Source: Nansenia antarctica
Lineage: Eukaryota > Chordata > Actinopteri > Argentiniformes > Microstomatidae
DNA: 64,000 nucleotides
Direction: 5' to 3'
Assembly: GCA_963989245.1 (NCBI GenBank)
Contig: OZ022345.1
Coordinates: 52,467,123 to 52,531,122, forward strand
In this document: positions 12,713 through 24,610 of the stretch, piece after piece
Layout of the letters: each line of letters opens with the position of its first letter
How positions within the stretch are numbered: the stretch's first letter is position 1
Program-made: the position numbers and the translations under genes
The notes under the pieces: generated by a model
What the model was told of the DNA's origin: nothing
Database searches by the model: none
The model's input: only the letters and a program-made list of their open reading frames with translations

Positions 12713-15700
12713 GCTGAATACATAAACAAACAAGCTAAAAGACGACAATAGAAAACGTACCATGCTGACGATATTACTAAATGTTTGAAGTAGCTTTTAT
12801 CTTAGCTGACTCTCTTACCTTCAGGTCGAGTTTGTGTATTCTGGCTTCGCAAAACACCAACAGTAGCAGGCTAAACACAGCCGGTGCGGAGATTGCGACC
12901 ACAAACGAAGTTTGACTTCGGTAATAGGTCCAGTTGTAATATCCTCAAGTTGGGAACAAAAGATGCCTCCTTCTAATCCATTTGTTCAATTTGTTTACAG
13001 AAAGAAATCCTCCTAAATCCTCGGTTATACGATTTTCCCATTACATCACATTACTAGCCGCCATAGCGATGGTAAAGCAGGTGAACGAAGCTACGCCGGA
13101 CATGACGTAAGCACGTACGATTCTTTGTGCATGTCCCAAAACCCCATAGACAATTGACCGAATGGCCTGAAGTTACCAAAATAGATTTTACATGCAAGTC
13201 TACGAGAACAGCCTAGTGCAATTTCGAGTAGACTGAAAGTTGCCCCGAAAGGGGCGGGACTTGAAGCTGATTGGAACATACTCCACAGAACACTAGCTGA
13301 TTGGACTATGATATACTCCACAGAACACTAGCTGATTGGACTATGATATTCAGAAGCAACACTGTCTAGAAGTCATAGAAAAAAAATCTCTCTCTTCTCC
13401 CTTTGGTGGGGCATTGCCCAATTGCCCCTAATGAACCAGCCTACCCTGATAATGTAGTATGGAGTTCAAAGTACTAGAATACCACATAATATCAAAATCG
13501 CCAAAATCGCGATTTCCATCTATTTGCTCTTTGCCACGAACGAAAGCCAGCGACATCCGACGGGTTTTCCCAGGCCACCACAATTATGCAAAGAGGAAAG
13601 AGGTTGAACAATGATAATCTTGGCTCTGACTGTTACTGAATAACATGCAATAAAACCCTGGAATGATAACATTTATTTTAATTAATTAATTTAATTAATT
13701 GTACAATTAACTACCAAAACGGATATGCTGCGATTTTGGCAGAAAAGGTGGTGTTATTCAGCAAGATCAGATGTTTAGTCTGTACAGAGGAGGGATTCCA
13801 AGTTAACAAAGTAGATCCCAAATTGTCTGTTGCCTGTCACCCTGCACACACATACGTGTGTGGCAGCTTGCCTCCTGCACACATATGAAAGAATCTGGCC
13901 TTCAGACAACAACTTACAGAGTTCTCCCTCCCCCAGTAGCTGTGAATCAAACCTTATGTCACTCGACCTATCTCAACCATATGGTTGCCATAGCTTTATC
14001 AACATCACATTCCAAAACATTACCCACAGCTGAAAACTCAGACATGCCACATTATATTGATCAGATCTCACAACTTATTTTTTTCCAATAATATTTTTAT
14101 TGAAGGACAAGATAGAAAACATACAATGGACAATATAAATAAAACTTTTTTTTTTAAACAAAAAACACTCCCCATCCCATCCCCCTTCCAATCCCACCTG
14201 CCCCCAACTTAGAGCAATATAGTACCTTGAAAAAGGAAAATAAAGGGCGTAAGGGAGGGCGTCCCAGAGGGACGGGGCTGTGGCTGAAAAGGCCCTATCA
14301 CCCCAGGTCCGGAGCTTGGTCTTGAGGGTGGTTTGGTCGTCAGACCTGAGGCAACGGGAGGGGGTGTGGAGCGGGACGAGGTTGGCAAGGTAGGAGGGGG
14401 CCAGATTGTTGATGGCTTTGTAAGTGGTGAGTAGGATTTTGAATTGGATCCTGAATTTGACCGGGAGCCAGTGTCTGTTTTGGAGGACAGGGGTGATGTG
14501 GTCACGGCGGTGAGTGGAGGGGAGCAGACGGGCAGCAGATTTCAGACACAGATGCAACACAATGCACTTTTACTAGAATATGTAGTTCATCATGGGAGTT
14601 TTATAGTTCAGTCATGGGAATTTAAAACGGTAACAACAGAGAATAAGTGAGTACTAGCGACTATGGTTCAGACATTTATTTCATGAAAATAGTAATATGT
14701 TTAAGCTTGGCTTAATTGGATGGCTCTGCTCTGTCGAGCTCCCTGCCTCCCTGTAGAGCTCCCTCCCTGCCTCTGTAGTTAAACTACCACAACATAGAAG
14801 TATACAATATGGCAGTGAGCCCATGATTTATCAAAACCCCTGTAGGAAGGCTACATGCAGAGCGACTGAGCGGGTGGAGGCTGATGGCGGTGGGTGGGAT
14901 GACCACACAAAACGTCACAGACGTGTTGACAATTAAAAAAATGTCAAACATTGAAAATGTCAAACCTCTAATGTCCTTTTTTTTAAAATATATATCTTCA
15001 AATGCTTCGACATAGAGGGCACTACAATGTGTTACTATCAGCCTGTCGACTGCCATAAATATTGACGTAGCAGGGCAAATTCTCTGAGCATTTAAAAAAT
15101 AAATTGTTTTCTTTTCATATAATTTTCTCCGATATCTTTAAATGGATCTCTTATCCTTTAACACCCTGTAGAGAGACGTGCACCACGCATGTTCATATAC
15201 AATTTCGGACCAATCTGACTTACAGTTGATTTTAAGTGAAAGTTTGTCCAAATTTTCCACCTGCAGAAAAATACATTGTGGTGGCATTGTGGGTTCTTGA
15301 GGCAAATATGTTCCCCGTGAGGAAAGACAGATATGTACCAAGTTTCATACATTTTCGGGGTAGAAATGCCAGCATTGTGAAGTGACTTGATTTTCTATTT
15401 GTTATTATAGCACCACCTATGGTCTGATCATGGTAATTATTTCTGGCATTGTTACTGATGCTCTCTAGTTGTGGCATGCACATTTATAGCATTTTTGGTC
15501 AGGGACTTTAACTAGCAGAGCAAAATCTATGAGAATTTGACAATTCTGACCCAATTACTTTTTGTTTTCATATCATTTTCTCTGACATCTTGGGATGGAT
15601 CTCTTATCCCTGAACACCCTATAGAGAGACGTGCACCACGCATGTTCATATGCAATCTTGGACCAGTCTATGGGGGTTTTTACAAGTACATTTTTAAAAG

Positions 15701-18700
15701 TTTGACCAAATGTTTCACCTGCAGAAAAATCCATCATGGCGGACCTTATGGGTTCTTGAGGCAAATATGTTCCCCATGAGGACAGACACATATGTACCAA
15801 GTTTTTTCATTTTCATCCAACGGAGTGGAAATGCCAGCATTCTGTTAATTATTTACTTTTGGTTATTATAGCGCCACCTATGGTCTAATCATGGTCATTC
15901 ATTCTGCCATAGTTACTGATGCTCTCTAGTTGTGGCTAAGAAAAGGAAACATTGAATTAAATTGAACCAAACTGTTGTTTTGTCTTCTTTTAGCTCTACA
16001 CTCCAACAGTTTGGTTCAATTTAATTCAATGTTTCCTTTTTAGTGTTCCTACTACTACTATGTAGTAGGAACAGTATTGTTATTGGTGGTATACTTCTTC
16101 TTATTATTATTATTATTTTCCCCGCTTTGGTCAAATAGCTCAATGTCCCTGACCAAAAATGCTATAAATTTGCATTTGCAATACTTATACCCAAATATTG
16201 TATTATCATGTTTTGTTTTCTATCGCTTGCATTCCCCTGAAATTGTCATGACATCTCTGTTGTTGTTGTTGTTGTTTTGTTTTTCAATACTCAGTCATGC
16301 TAAATCTTGCAGGTAAATGTAATCGGAAGATCAATGACTACAACCTCCCCCGAGAGTGCATCAGGACCTTTTTCCCCAAGCGGAAGTGTTTTGTGTTCCC
16401 GACCCCCACCACTCCTGAGAACATGCCCCTCCTGGAGACCCTGGACGAGAAGGAGCTCAGTCCAGGCTTCCAGAAGGTGGTGGAAGCCTTCTGTTGCCAC
16501 ATATTCCAGGGGAGCAGGGTGAAAACCGTCAAAGGAGGGCACCGAGTCACTGGGAGGAGTGAGTCGGATACCTGCTCAGATGCAACTTTATTACTTTATT
16601 CATGTGTTGATCAATGTGGAGAGCATGCAGCATCTGGCCTGTAGAGGGAGCTACAGCACTGTGGGGGAGTGTGGGTGGTGGGATAATTTGGACTTGAGGA
16701 GTGAGTTTTACCATTTCACCTCGGTTACACTCACCCCTCTAAACTAATGACACCACAGCAAGCCTAGCCATAGAGCTGAGCTCAACTGCGTATCTGGTCC
16801 CAGTTCAACAGTTGTTTGTCTCTCCCAGCCTTCTACTGAGGATTGAAGCAAACACACACTGTAACCGCCTTTGGTAATGGGATAATTAGCACCTGCCGAC
16901 ACCAAATAATCCCACCACCCACACTCCACCACAGTCCTGTAGCTCTCTCTACAGGTCAGATACCACCACCCATGCTCCCCACAGTCAAGGATCAAAAGCT
17001 ATACCGTTATTTACCCATTTCTGTGTGGGTCGCCCCTCCTCTGACGTGCAGTGCTGAGCCACCTGGTGAAGACGTATGTGGGGACCATAGCGTCCGGTGC
17101 CGTGCCCTGTCTGGAGAATGCAGTGCTGGCCATGGCTCAGATAGAGAACCAGGCTGCTGTGGAGGAGGGCCTGAAGGTGTACCAGGGAGCTATGGAGCAG
17201 GTGATGGCTTTGTTCCCTGTGGACATGGACCAGATGTCAGAGCACCACCTCCGCTCAAACCACCAGGCCACCAAAGAGTTCATGACCAGATCCTTCAAAG
17301 ACGAACACGGAGACTTCTTGAAGACCCTGGCAGTAAGAGAACTGCATCTGGCTAGCATGCACATGTGTGTACACACACACACACACACCACATACATGCT
17401 CTCAAACCAAGCACAACAATGTAAAAACAGCATAGTTCTCAAGTACTTTCTCGTAGCTCTAAAAATGCTCTTCTCTTTCAGGAGGGTATTGTAAAGCTCC
17501 ACGCTGAACTTGTCATCAGGAATGAGGAGGTCTCAGAGAACAAGTGTAACGATCTGCTGACCAAGCTGTCTGCTCCGGTGGCCAAGAAGATCCAGGAGGG
17601 GTTCTACGCCAACCCAGGGGGATACGAGCTTTACTGCGGTGACCATGACAACATCGTGGCACAGTACCGCTCAGAGCCCAACAAAGGAGTCAGGGTAAGA
17701 ACATGGTGTCTTTGTTGAACTTGAATAGTTACACAGATTTCTCAGTCCTTCAGTAATTCATAGGTTATTAAATGAAATTACTAGGGGTGTGCGGAATACT
17801 ATATATGAATACTCGTTAAAGATTTGGGGCATTTTACGAATACAATTACCGTATTTTCCGCCCTATAAGGCGCACCGGAGTATAAGGCGCACCTTCAATG
17901 AATGGCCTATTTTAGAAATTTTTTCATATACAAGGCGCACCGGCTTATAAGGCGCACCGGCTTATAAGGCGCATAGAATAGATACTGCAGTCAAACGTTT
18001 GACTGGGGTTGCGTTACGCCCAAGCTCCACCTACTGCGTTGCGTCACCTCTCCATCGGTGTTGTGTCAACTTCCCGTTGTCCAAGCTCCACCTGAGCGTT
18101 GTCACCATCAACGTTCTACCTGCTCCACTGTCAAAAATATATATTTTTCCACCTCAAGTATCAGCCGTTCGTCATCCATTTTTGCAACAAGCGTCAAGGA
18201 CCTGCGGTGATTCACAGCTGACTCGCGTGAATAGCAATTCGCAATAGCTGCAACCACGAGATATAGAGTAGTTAGCTACAAGCATTTTCAATCTGCTATT
18301 ATCTCTATTAGTGGATTAACCGCTGTGGTGATTTAACAGCTGATAAAAATACATCAAGTAGACTACAAACAGAGCAAAACAACACCAGAAAACAACCAAT
18401 AGGCTATACAATTATAACCAACAACCAATATGTGACAGCTCCTGGTGAAATGTGCAACGTACTTTTTCAGTTTTTACACATGCTTAAACTGCAGATTGTA
18501 AGCTTTCAAATGATGTGTCATACATTCAAATCAGAGAAAGATTGAACACGACAGGCGTATTTGAATGTTGGTTCATCTCAAACACTGAGATGAACGCTGC
18601 TAGCGGCTAACAGCTAACAAAACACATCGCTACGAAGGTCTAAACTGTATTTTAATAACATGACAACATACTGGGAGAACATCGACATGCTAAAAACACA

Positions 18701-20609
18701 TAACTACACATAACTAGATGAACACACAGTTCTTGCTTTTGAACACGAGCTAAAACGAAAGTATGTTTACAAATCAACCCTCCCTTACCGGTAGCCTCCG
18801 GCAAACGAGAATAATGAATCCAATACACAAATGATAAGTGTTTAGTGATCGTTAAACTGTTGTTTATTATATCGAGTGGGTACTTTAAAACTTCAAGTTG
18901 AAAGCACCAAGAATCTCACTTTGTTCCCTCGGAAAAACAGGAACTAAAACTCAGTACCACCCACTTAACCCTCCGTACGGAACAATACTCCCAACTATTA
19001 GTTCCGGGGGTGAATTATGTTAACCCACCACAAGCATAGCATTCGCGGAGATTCCAAGATGGCGGCCGTCGTTTACTGATTACCGTAATGCTGCAAGCGG
19101 TGCGGCTTTGTAGTTTACCAGTCGTACTGAAACATTGTATTATTATAAAAAAAAAAATATTGGTCATGTAATTTTTACATTTTGATCCATATATAAGGCG
19201 CACCGGGTTATAAGGCGCACTGTCGGTTTTTTTTTTTTTTTGGGACTTTTAAGTGCGCCTTATAGGGCGGAAAATACGGTATTATAATATTATGAGAGGA
19301 ATCCTTTATAGCTCCAAATAATTAATTGATTGGCCACTTAGCTGTCTCTCAACAATTGGGACAGGTGTGTGATGTGCCTGCTGCCATGACTGTACTACCT
19401 ACTCGATGGACCATGTAGGAAATAACTGAAAGGAACAATTTGTGAGGAGGAAACATGACAAGCGCTTGCCTGACTGACTTGCCCACAGCTCTGACAAACC
19501 TGCGCAATGGCATTCTACTCTGGTTACAAATATGTCCTAATTAATATGTGTTGTGTTCTGTAGGCTGAGGAGGTCCTGGAGGTGTTCCTGAGAGAGAAAA
19601 CTGCAGAGTCCAACTCCATCCTACAGGCCGACAAGAAACTAACTGAAATTGAGAAACAGTTAGAGGGTAAGCTATTTCCCTTTCATTCATATGGTCATAT
19701 CAAATTATATAATTACACCAGCTTTGTGTACAGTAGATACTTGACAGACCGGATTCTGACCCGGCGTTTCGTGTGTTGCAAGACTGTATTACCCCACCGA
19801 GCTAAAACCCATGCATTAACTACTCTACCAAGTCTTACTTCTCCTTGGATCACCCATGTTATGTCTACAAATATCCAAACTGAATGTAAAAATAGATTAT
19901 TGAGACTCAGGCTATGGTTAGGCTGTTTCATTTCAAGGTTTTAAGCCCCAAGAAACTCTGTTAAGTGTTATGATGGGATCATATTCAAGAAGAATTTGAA
20001 TTACACCCTAAAACAGCTATCCATCTGCCCGGACCACAGTTTTAGTTAATTTGTTCTATTTACTGCCGAACTCAAATTTCCCTCAGGGTAAAATGCCATT
20101 TTACTGAACTGAACTGTTATAGAGTAGGTTACCTTTATGGGAGGCGGAACCGAACTGAGTAGCCCAGTGAGTTTCCATACATTCTCCTTCTCTCCCTTTG
20201 GGATCAACCAGAGGAGTTGAAGCGAGCGGCCGTGCTGGAACAGGAGAAGAAAGCTGTGGAGGAGAAACAGGCGGAGATGGAGCGCACCATGGAGGAACAC
20301 CGCCGGAGTCATGAAGAGAGGATGAGGCAGATGGAGGAAAAGATGAAGGCGGAGTTTGACCAGGAGCAGAGGGAATTCACCAGGGCTATGGACAGCAAGA
20401 TGCAGGAACAGAAAGACCTATTGGAGAAGGGCCACAAGGAGAAGGCTGAGATGATGAAACAGGAGATCGATGAGCTCAAGAAGACCAACAGCGCTGAGAA
20501 GTCAGGTTTCATGGATAAGGTCCTGTCAGTTGTCAGACCTGTATCGGAGATTGCAGGCACCGTCGCAAACTCTGTTTTCCAATACAAGATGATGAAGAGC
20601 ATGTTCTAG
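7115..20609 (+). CDS. gbp: Guanylate-binding protein C (GBP-C), nine coding exons, tail a
   Basis: GBP-family GTPase in divergent orientation to GBP-A. Exons: 7115-7286, 7472-7599, 7744-7853, 10846-11057, 16313-16558, 17052-17332, 17482-17694, 19564-19666 and 20212-20609; all phases fit and the total is 1863 nt, 620 aa. Motifs: P-loop GLYRTGKS in exon 1, ATIQSKTKG in exon 2 (Ser73 equivalent kept, unlike A and B), DTEG, and RD in VWAVRDFTL. Exon 4 is 24 nt longer than in A/B and adds an acidic Ser/Glu-rich insert. The last exon encodes a charged coiled coil ending KMMKSMF, with no CaaX prenylation box. A putative noncoding exon ends at a GTGAGT near 6812, and an acceptor precedes 7087. An AATAAA lies about 345 bp after the stop. 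Introns 3 and 4 are inflated by transposons. An alternative tail lies at 21650-22845. Confidence 0.92.
8789..8799 (+). promoter_or_regulatory. ISRE-like motif in GBP-C intron 3
   Basis: GAAAGTGAAAC is an exact fit to the interferon-stimulated response element core GAAANNGAAAC. A short motif can occur by chance; its place inside an interferon-family gene is the only support. It may mark a remnant promoter or a transposon-borne site. Confidence 0.35.
9199..10804 (-). mobile_element. hAT-family DNA transposon (ZBED/Charlie-like), internally decayed
   Basis: Terminal inverted repeats CAGGGGTATTCAATTA and CAGGCCTATTCAATTA (14 of 16 match) are flanked by a perfect 8-bp duplication CTGTAGAA (9191-9198, 10805-10812), the hAT hallmark. 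The minus strand at 10510-9636 encodes transposase parts in two frames. One has LLHNDVRWLSKGKALERF; the C-terminal hATC dimerisation region has KVAIHVLSMFGSTYTCESSF. The N-terminal zinc finger is missing, so it is not autonomous. It lies in GBP-C intron 3, ending 33 bp before exon 4. Confidence 0.9.
11058..11810. other. GBP-C intron 4, 5' part
   Basis: No gene was seen. The sequence begins with the exon 4 donor. An unidentified fish repeat starts near 11700 with CAGTGGCGGCTGGTG and may end near 13440, with a weak inverted end match. The stretch is otherwise unassigned. Confidence 0.4.
11815..12645. repeat. 31-bp minisatellite, about 27 copies
   Basis: Pyrimidine-rich unit of about 31 bp containing CCCCCCTGTACAGACC and TCTTCATCCCC, with small length variants, ending in a GT/GC microsatellite (12648-12712). 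Because 31 is not a multiple of three and no frame of the unit has a stop, a long false reading frame crosses the whole array. Confidence 0.92.
12720..14074. other. GBP-C intron 4, middle part
   Basis: No exon was seen. A 40-bp direct repeat with ACTCCACAGAACACTAGC is present twice at 13269-13350. A short AT-rich (TTAATTAA)-type tract lies near 13677-13705. The rest is unassigned intronic sequence. Confidence 0.4.
14209..14560 (-). pseudogene. LINE reverse transcriptase C-terminal fragment (L2/Rex-like)
   Basis: The minus strand encodes RDHITPVLQNRHWLPVKFRI, then TYKAINNLAPSYLANL and a block like DRAFSATAPSLWDALP. These are hallmarks of the region after the reverse transcriptase in L2/CR1/Rex-type fish LINEs. 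The element is 5' truncated and only about 350 bp remain. It lies in GBP-C intron 4. Confidence 0.75.
15140..15930. repeat. Two-copy direct repeat, unit about 450 bp
   Basis: The block at 15148-15480 recurs at 15597-15930, sharing TAGAGAGACGTGCACCACGC, GGTTCTTGAGGCAAATATGT and CCACCTATGGTCT. The copies are diverged by substitutions and indels. No protein was recognised. This looks like a common teleost interspersed repeat duplicated in tandem. Confidence 0.75.
15941..16040. repeat. Perfect 37-bp inverted repeat (hairpin) in GBP-C intron 4
   Basis: Left arm 15941-15977 starts AAAAGGAAACATTG. Right arm 16004-16040 is its exact reverse complement. The 26-nt loop contains TTTTGTCTTC. It sits about 270 bp upstream of exon 5. 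A MITE or foldback element is likely. Confidence 0.85.
16638..16955. repeat. 54-bp inverted repeats in GBP-C intron 5
   Basis: Arms 16638-16691 and 16902-16955 match with four mismatches and begin CCTGTAGAGGGAGC. Probably a MITE of about 320 bp. No target duplication was identified. Confidence 0.7.
17848..19280. mobile_element. Non-autonomous DNA element with GGCGCACC-type inverted ends
   Basis: The ends are reverse complements of ACCGTATTTTCCGCCCTATA and continue into AAGGCGCAC. The inner flanks carry short repeats of CTTATAAGGCGCACC. ATT is present on both sides (17845-17847, 19281-19283). The 1.4-kb interior has no convincing transposase. Related interior sequence occurs at 23770-23830 and 59430-59560. 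It lies in GBP-C intron 7. Confidence 0.75.
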
Positions 20610-21039
20610 TGACTGTACTTCAATGACAGTGTAGGCTAGTTTTCTTTGTTTACATGGTATAATAGCTAAAAGAGGCAATCCACTGTCTCCTCTCCCAATG
20701 ACTTCTTGATAAATGTACATTCTTAGTGAGACTCCTCCTCCGCCAACAGTATGCTTGTTTAGCTCTAAAATATGGAGGCATCACATTTGTTATCGGTGTG
20801 TATGTTCTTAATGATCTTCATAATCATATAATATATTTTACCTGGAACACACTTCTCTTTTGTGCAATCTCAGAGTGCCACTTGACAACAGCGCCTACAG
20901 AATAGAGGCAGAACCAATCTCAGATTGCTATACATGCATCAATGGATTCATTAATAAAAACATTTTAATGTACTTTGAATCTGCTAATGTTTTGTCCTTT
21001 CAAACGTCCACTCATGGTTATTAAGTATGGAATCCTCGG

Positions 21040-21440
21040 TATGTGACTGAGACGGTTTGAACCTGGGTCTTCCCAGACCCATGTGGAAAACACAAGCGTC
21101 TACCATTAGGCCAAGAAAACATCCTCAAGTCCTGGGGCTACTTCACCACAAGATCCTGATTCCAAATCATCCGAGTGAAATGAACATGAGACACTGCTGA
21201 TGTCCTAACAGTTGTACAGGTTCTAAGTTTATAACAGTTCTTCTTCTTTTCTTTTTTTGTGGGGCAGTCCCACTCATATTTTTTTTTTATTGGACAGATA
21301 TAGTGAAGACTGACAGGAAAGTAAGGAGAAGAAGGGAGAGAGGGCATGTCAGCAGGGCATGGACCAGATTCGAACCCATGCCAACATGGGCATATGTGTG
21401 CACTGTAGACCGCGGTGCTAGACCACTGGACCACCCCAGG
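21040..21440 (-). repeat. tRNA-derived SINE-like sequences
   Basis: Two tRNA-like segments on the minus strand. One has GGTTTGAACCTGGG-type B-box sequence near 21055; the other carries ATTCGAACCCATGCC at 21369-21383. They lie in the intergenic or intronic stretch between GBP-C tail a and the alternative tail exon. Neither folds obviously into an intact tRNA gene. Confidence 0.5.
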
Positions 21441-21649
21441 CCATGAGTTTATAACAGTTCTACAGGTCCTAAGTTTATAACAGTTCTAATAGTGCTAAGA
21501 GATTGAACTGTTCTCAAGTTCCTAGCCAGGTGTAACTGTTTGAACAACATGGCTCCTAAACAACCTAAAGTCACTAAACTGTTTGTTTCAAGGTAAATAT
21601 TTATCTCACTGAGGTGTTCAGTAATGTGATGTAATCCTTTTTGACCCAG

Positions 21650-22845
21650 AGGAGAAAGAGAGGGCAGCCGTGGCTGCACAGGAACTGAAGGCAGCAGCAG
21701 AGAAACAGCAACAGTTGGAGAGAGAGAAGCAGGAGATGGAGAGGAGTCACAAAGAAAGTGTCCGTCAGCTGAAGGTAATGATACAGAGAACCAACATCAT
21801 ATTTTGATGTCTTACACACACATATTAATATAGATATAATGTTCAGTATTTACAACAATTGTCCTTGAAAGGTTAATGACCACAGATTTCAGCAAACACC
21901 CTATAATGAATAATTCCATTCCTGATAATGATTTGAAATATAATAATATAACTAGAAACTAGACCGACTCCTTCCTGTAAATATATGGGTCCATGTTGTG
22001 TTGTACAGTAATCCATATCAGGAGAGGCTGGTGGAGGGAGAAATTGGAGAATGGGCTCATGCGTGTTTCATTCTTCATACGTGTTTCATTCTTCATTCCA
22101 TTCCATGCATTACAATGAGCCGTCCTCCGATGTGTACCGCCACAAGCCTCTCCCAGTCCATATTGTGTTGTACAGTACCCACACATGCTCTGGTCCTCTC
22201 TGGTCCTAGGCTAAGATGGAGCAGGAGGCAGAGAAGAACAGGCGTGAGATGGAGAGAGCGATGGAGAGCAAAATGGAGGAGCAGAAGAAGCTGCAAGAGA
22301 AAGGCTTCCAAGAGAGAGAGGAAGACATGAGGGAGCAGATAGAATGTCTTAAAGAGATGGTGGAGGAGACCAAGAGACAGGAGGAGGCAGAACAGGCTCG
22401 ACATTTACACACCACCTTGGAGAACCTCACCGGCACCATGGGTCAATACTACACCTACAAAACAGCTCGCGAGGAACGCAAGGCACTCAAGGCACTCAAG
22501 GCACTCCAGGCCCAGCAACAGAGATCCAATACGCTCAGGCAAGACGTGGGACACTTGAAGCTCCGGCCAGACAGGGATGAGGCGCCCAATCCCCAACCAA
22601 GGGCGGCTCGCCCCACCTCTGAAAAGCTCAACCCTCTCCCGGAAGCCAAGACATCCCAAACCAACGCAGGAGGGGTTGACGAAGCCAGGATGAAGAAACG
22701 TAGGAACCCTGATCTTGAGGATGTAAAGAAGTTCAAGACTGGGACCGGGGAGACCCAGAAACCCATGCTTGCACTTCCTCCTCCCCGGGAGACCCCAAAA
22801 GAGAAAAAGGTAGAAGAATTTGATGTAGTAGAAATATTTGACTAA
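21650..22845 (+). CDS. Alternative C-terminal tail exons (tail b) of GBP-C
   Basis: Exons 21650-21774 and 22210-22845. The first begins AGGAGAAAGAG after a CAG acceptor, the same AGGAG start and phase as the tail a exon at 20212, so exon 8 could splice to either. The joined product would be 741 aa. Tail b has a charged coiled coil (MEQEAEKNRREMERAMES), then a Gln/Lys repeat, a proline-rich linker, a basic run MKKRRNPDLEDVKKFK that resembles a bipartite nuclear signal, and an acidic end EEFDVVEIFD. It could instead be the remains of a neighbouring GBP that lost its 5' exons. The intron holds a common fish MITE (about 22016-22165). Confidence 0.7.
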
Positions 22846-24610
22846 ATGAAATGATGTTTCTTTTTTTCAAACATTATTGGTAAAGAACATTGTCTAGTGT
22901 AGAAGTCTTGTTATAAGTTTAAGTTTGATCATGATAATGATTTGCAACAACAACAGAAACAGAAACAACAGAAATATAAAATGTAACTGTGGTGCAGTAT
23001 TGCACAGAACTGTTAAACTGCTAAATGAAATCAGTCTTTAAATCAGATTGTATGCGTCAATGTTATCTCTGTTTTAGTACTACAAAGCAACCACAATAAA
23101 ACTACAATAAAATGACAATGATAAATGCTAAACTCATTTCTGAGTTTGGTCTCTGATGTCTCTAGTCATCTGATGGAATACTGTTAGTCCAACTCACAAT
23201 ATTGGAACACTCATCTAATGTATGTATTCTATTCTAGAATCTATTCCATTTTACTATACTTAAGAGAGCTATTTTGAGAGCTATTTATAGCGGTTTCAGG
23301 TATGCGAGTGGTTTACGGTTTCACCAACTGCAGTCACAAATGTGCCTCTTAGGCTTGACGACTGGTATAGGAAAGATAGAAATAAAAGTAAAAATGCACT
23401 TTAGCTATGAGAGCTGTACCAGCTGTAGCCCATTGTGGGCATATTATGCGCATATATACGACACGCGTGAAGCATTTCTGTGACACACTTTTCATTCATC
23501 GCTGTATTCAATGCCAAAACCAGAATGAATGACCCCACAACGCAGATTTGTAGCAATCCGGGGCTTCCTCAAACTGTTGCCATGTTCTCAACTCCGCTTG
23601 CAATGAACAAACATTTGAGCAAGAAGCAACTGCGTTCCAGACCGACTCCACCTCAGACTTTGAATGAAATGCAGCATAAACCGAAAACCCGCACGGTTCA
23701 CTAGTGTATTGAACCGTGGAAGGCGAAGCGAACCGTCCGTAAAAAAAACGAGAACCGTTGCACCCCTAGTATATAGTGATCCTAAAACTGTTGTTTGTTA
23801 TATCGAGTGGGCTCTTCAACACTTCAACTTTCGTAATATGCAAAACAATGTTTTGGACTTGAGAATGCTGACATGCGGACCTTTTTACCAGACGGCGTCC
23901 CTTATAGTTCTGTACAATAACAGAGAAAGTCACGCTAGTTATATGTTACGGTTAAATCAATGAACATTTTAAATATCATAATAATGTGTGTATCAAAATA
24001 AAGTGGTTTATTCCTGCCTTTATACTAAAACCTGCAGTTTTCTGGTTTTGGCAAACACACAATTTACCTGACCCCTGTTGGAAGTGCAATTAAGTTCAAG
24101 GTAAAACTTAAGCGTATGTGTGGAGGACAGAGCAATCACTTTATAACAGCTGTGAGTCTAATTCTGTATGCTTGTCCCATTTGGTTATAAAAAGCATGAC
24201 TATGCTAAGCTAGCTGTCAGAGCTAAAACCCCTACCAGTCTATTTCAGGGGGTTATAATATTATTAGGGAGGATGTTGTTCAAACTGAATTTTGCCTCTG
24301 TGGCCAGAGGTGGCAGATTCAGAGGCAGCAACTCACTTACGCACAATTCCTTTAGATAAAACTGTCAGAAACACTGCAAACTCTGACACACTCAAGTTTA
24401 ATTCAGTCAAACAAAACTCAAGTTAGATGATACAGACAATGATCAATGAACATTAATTTAAAAAAAGCTTTGTCTACGGTACACAAATTATAACAACAAC
24501 ACATCCATCTCTGTGACAAGAGTGATAAAATATAAAGACATTGTAACAACATTAATTGTAATTAACTGTTTCTTAAGGTGATGATTTTGCATCCAGCACA
24601 AGGGCCTCCA
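22846..24610. other. Intergenic region between convergent GBP-C and GBP-B
   Basis: No gene was seen. AATAAA motifs near 23096 and 23107 could end the tail b transcript. Repeat sequence related to the 17848-19280 element lies at about 23765-23830. The two genes converge here tail to tail. Confidence 0.5.

Noticed and set aside
11726..12751. A 341-codon Pro/Ser/Leu-rich open frame
   Set aside because: It is the 31-bp minisatellite read through its three stop-free frames; there are no splice sites or homology.
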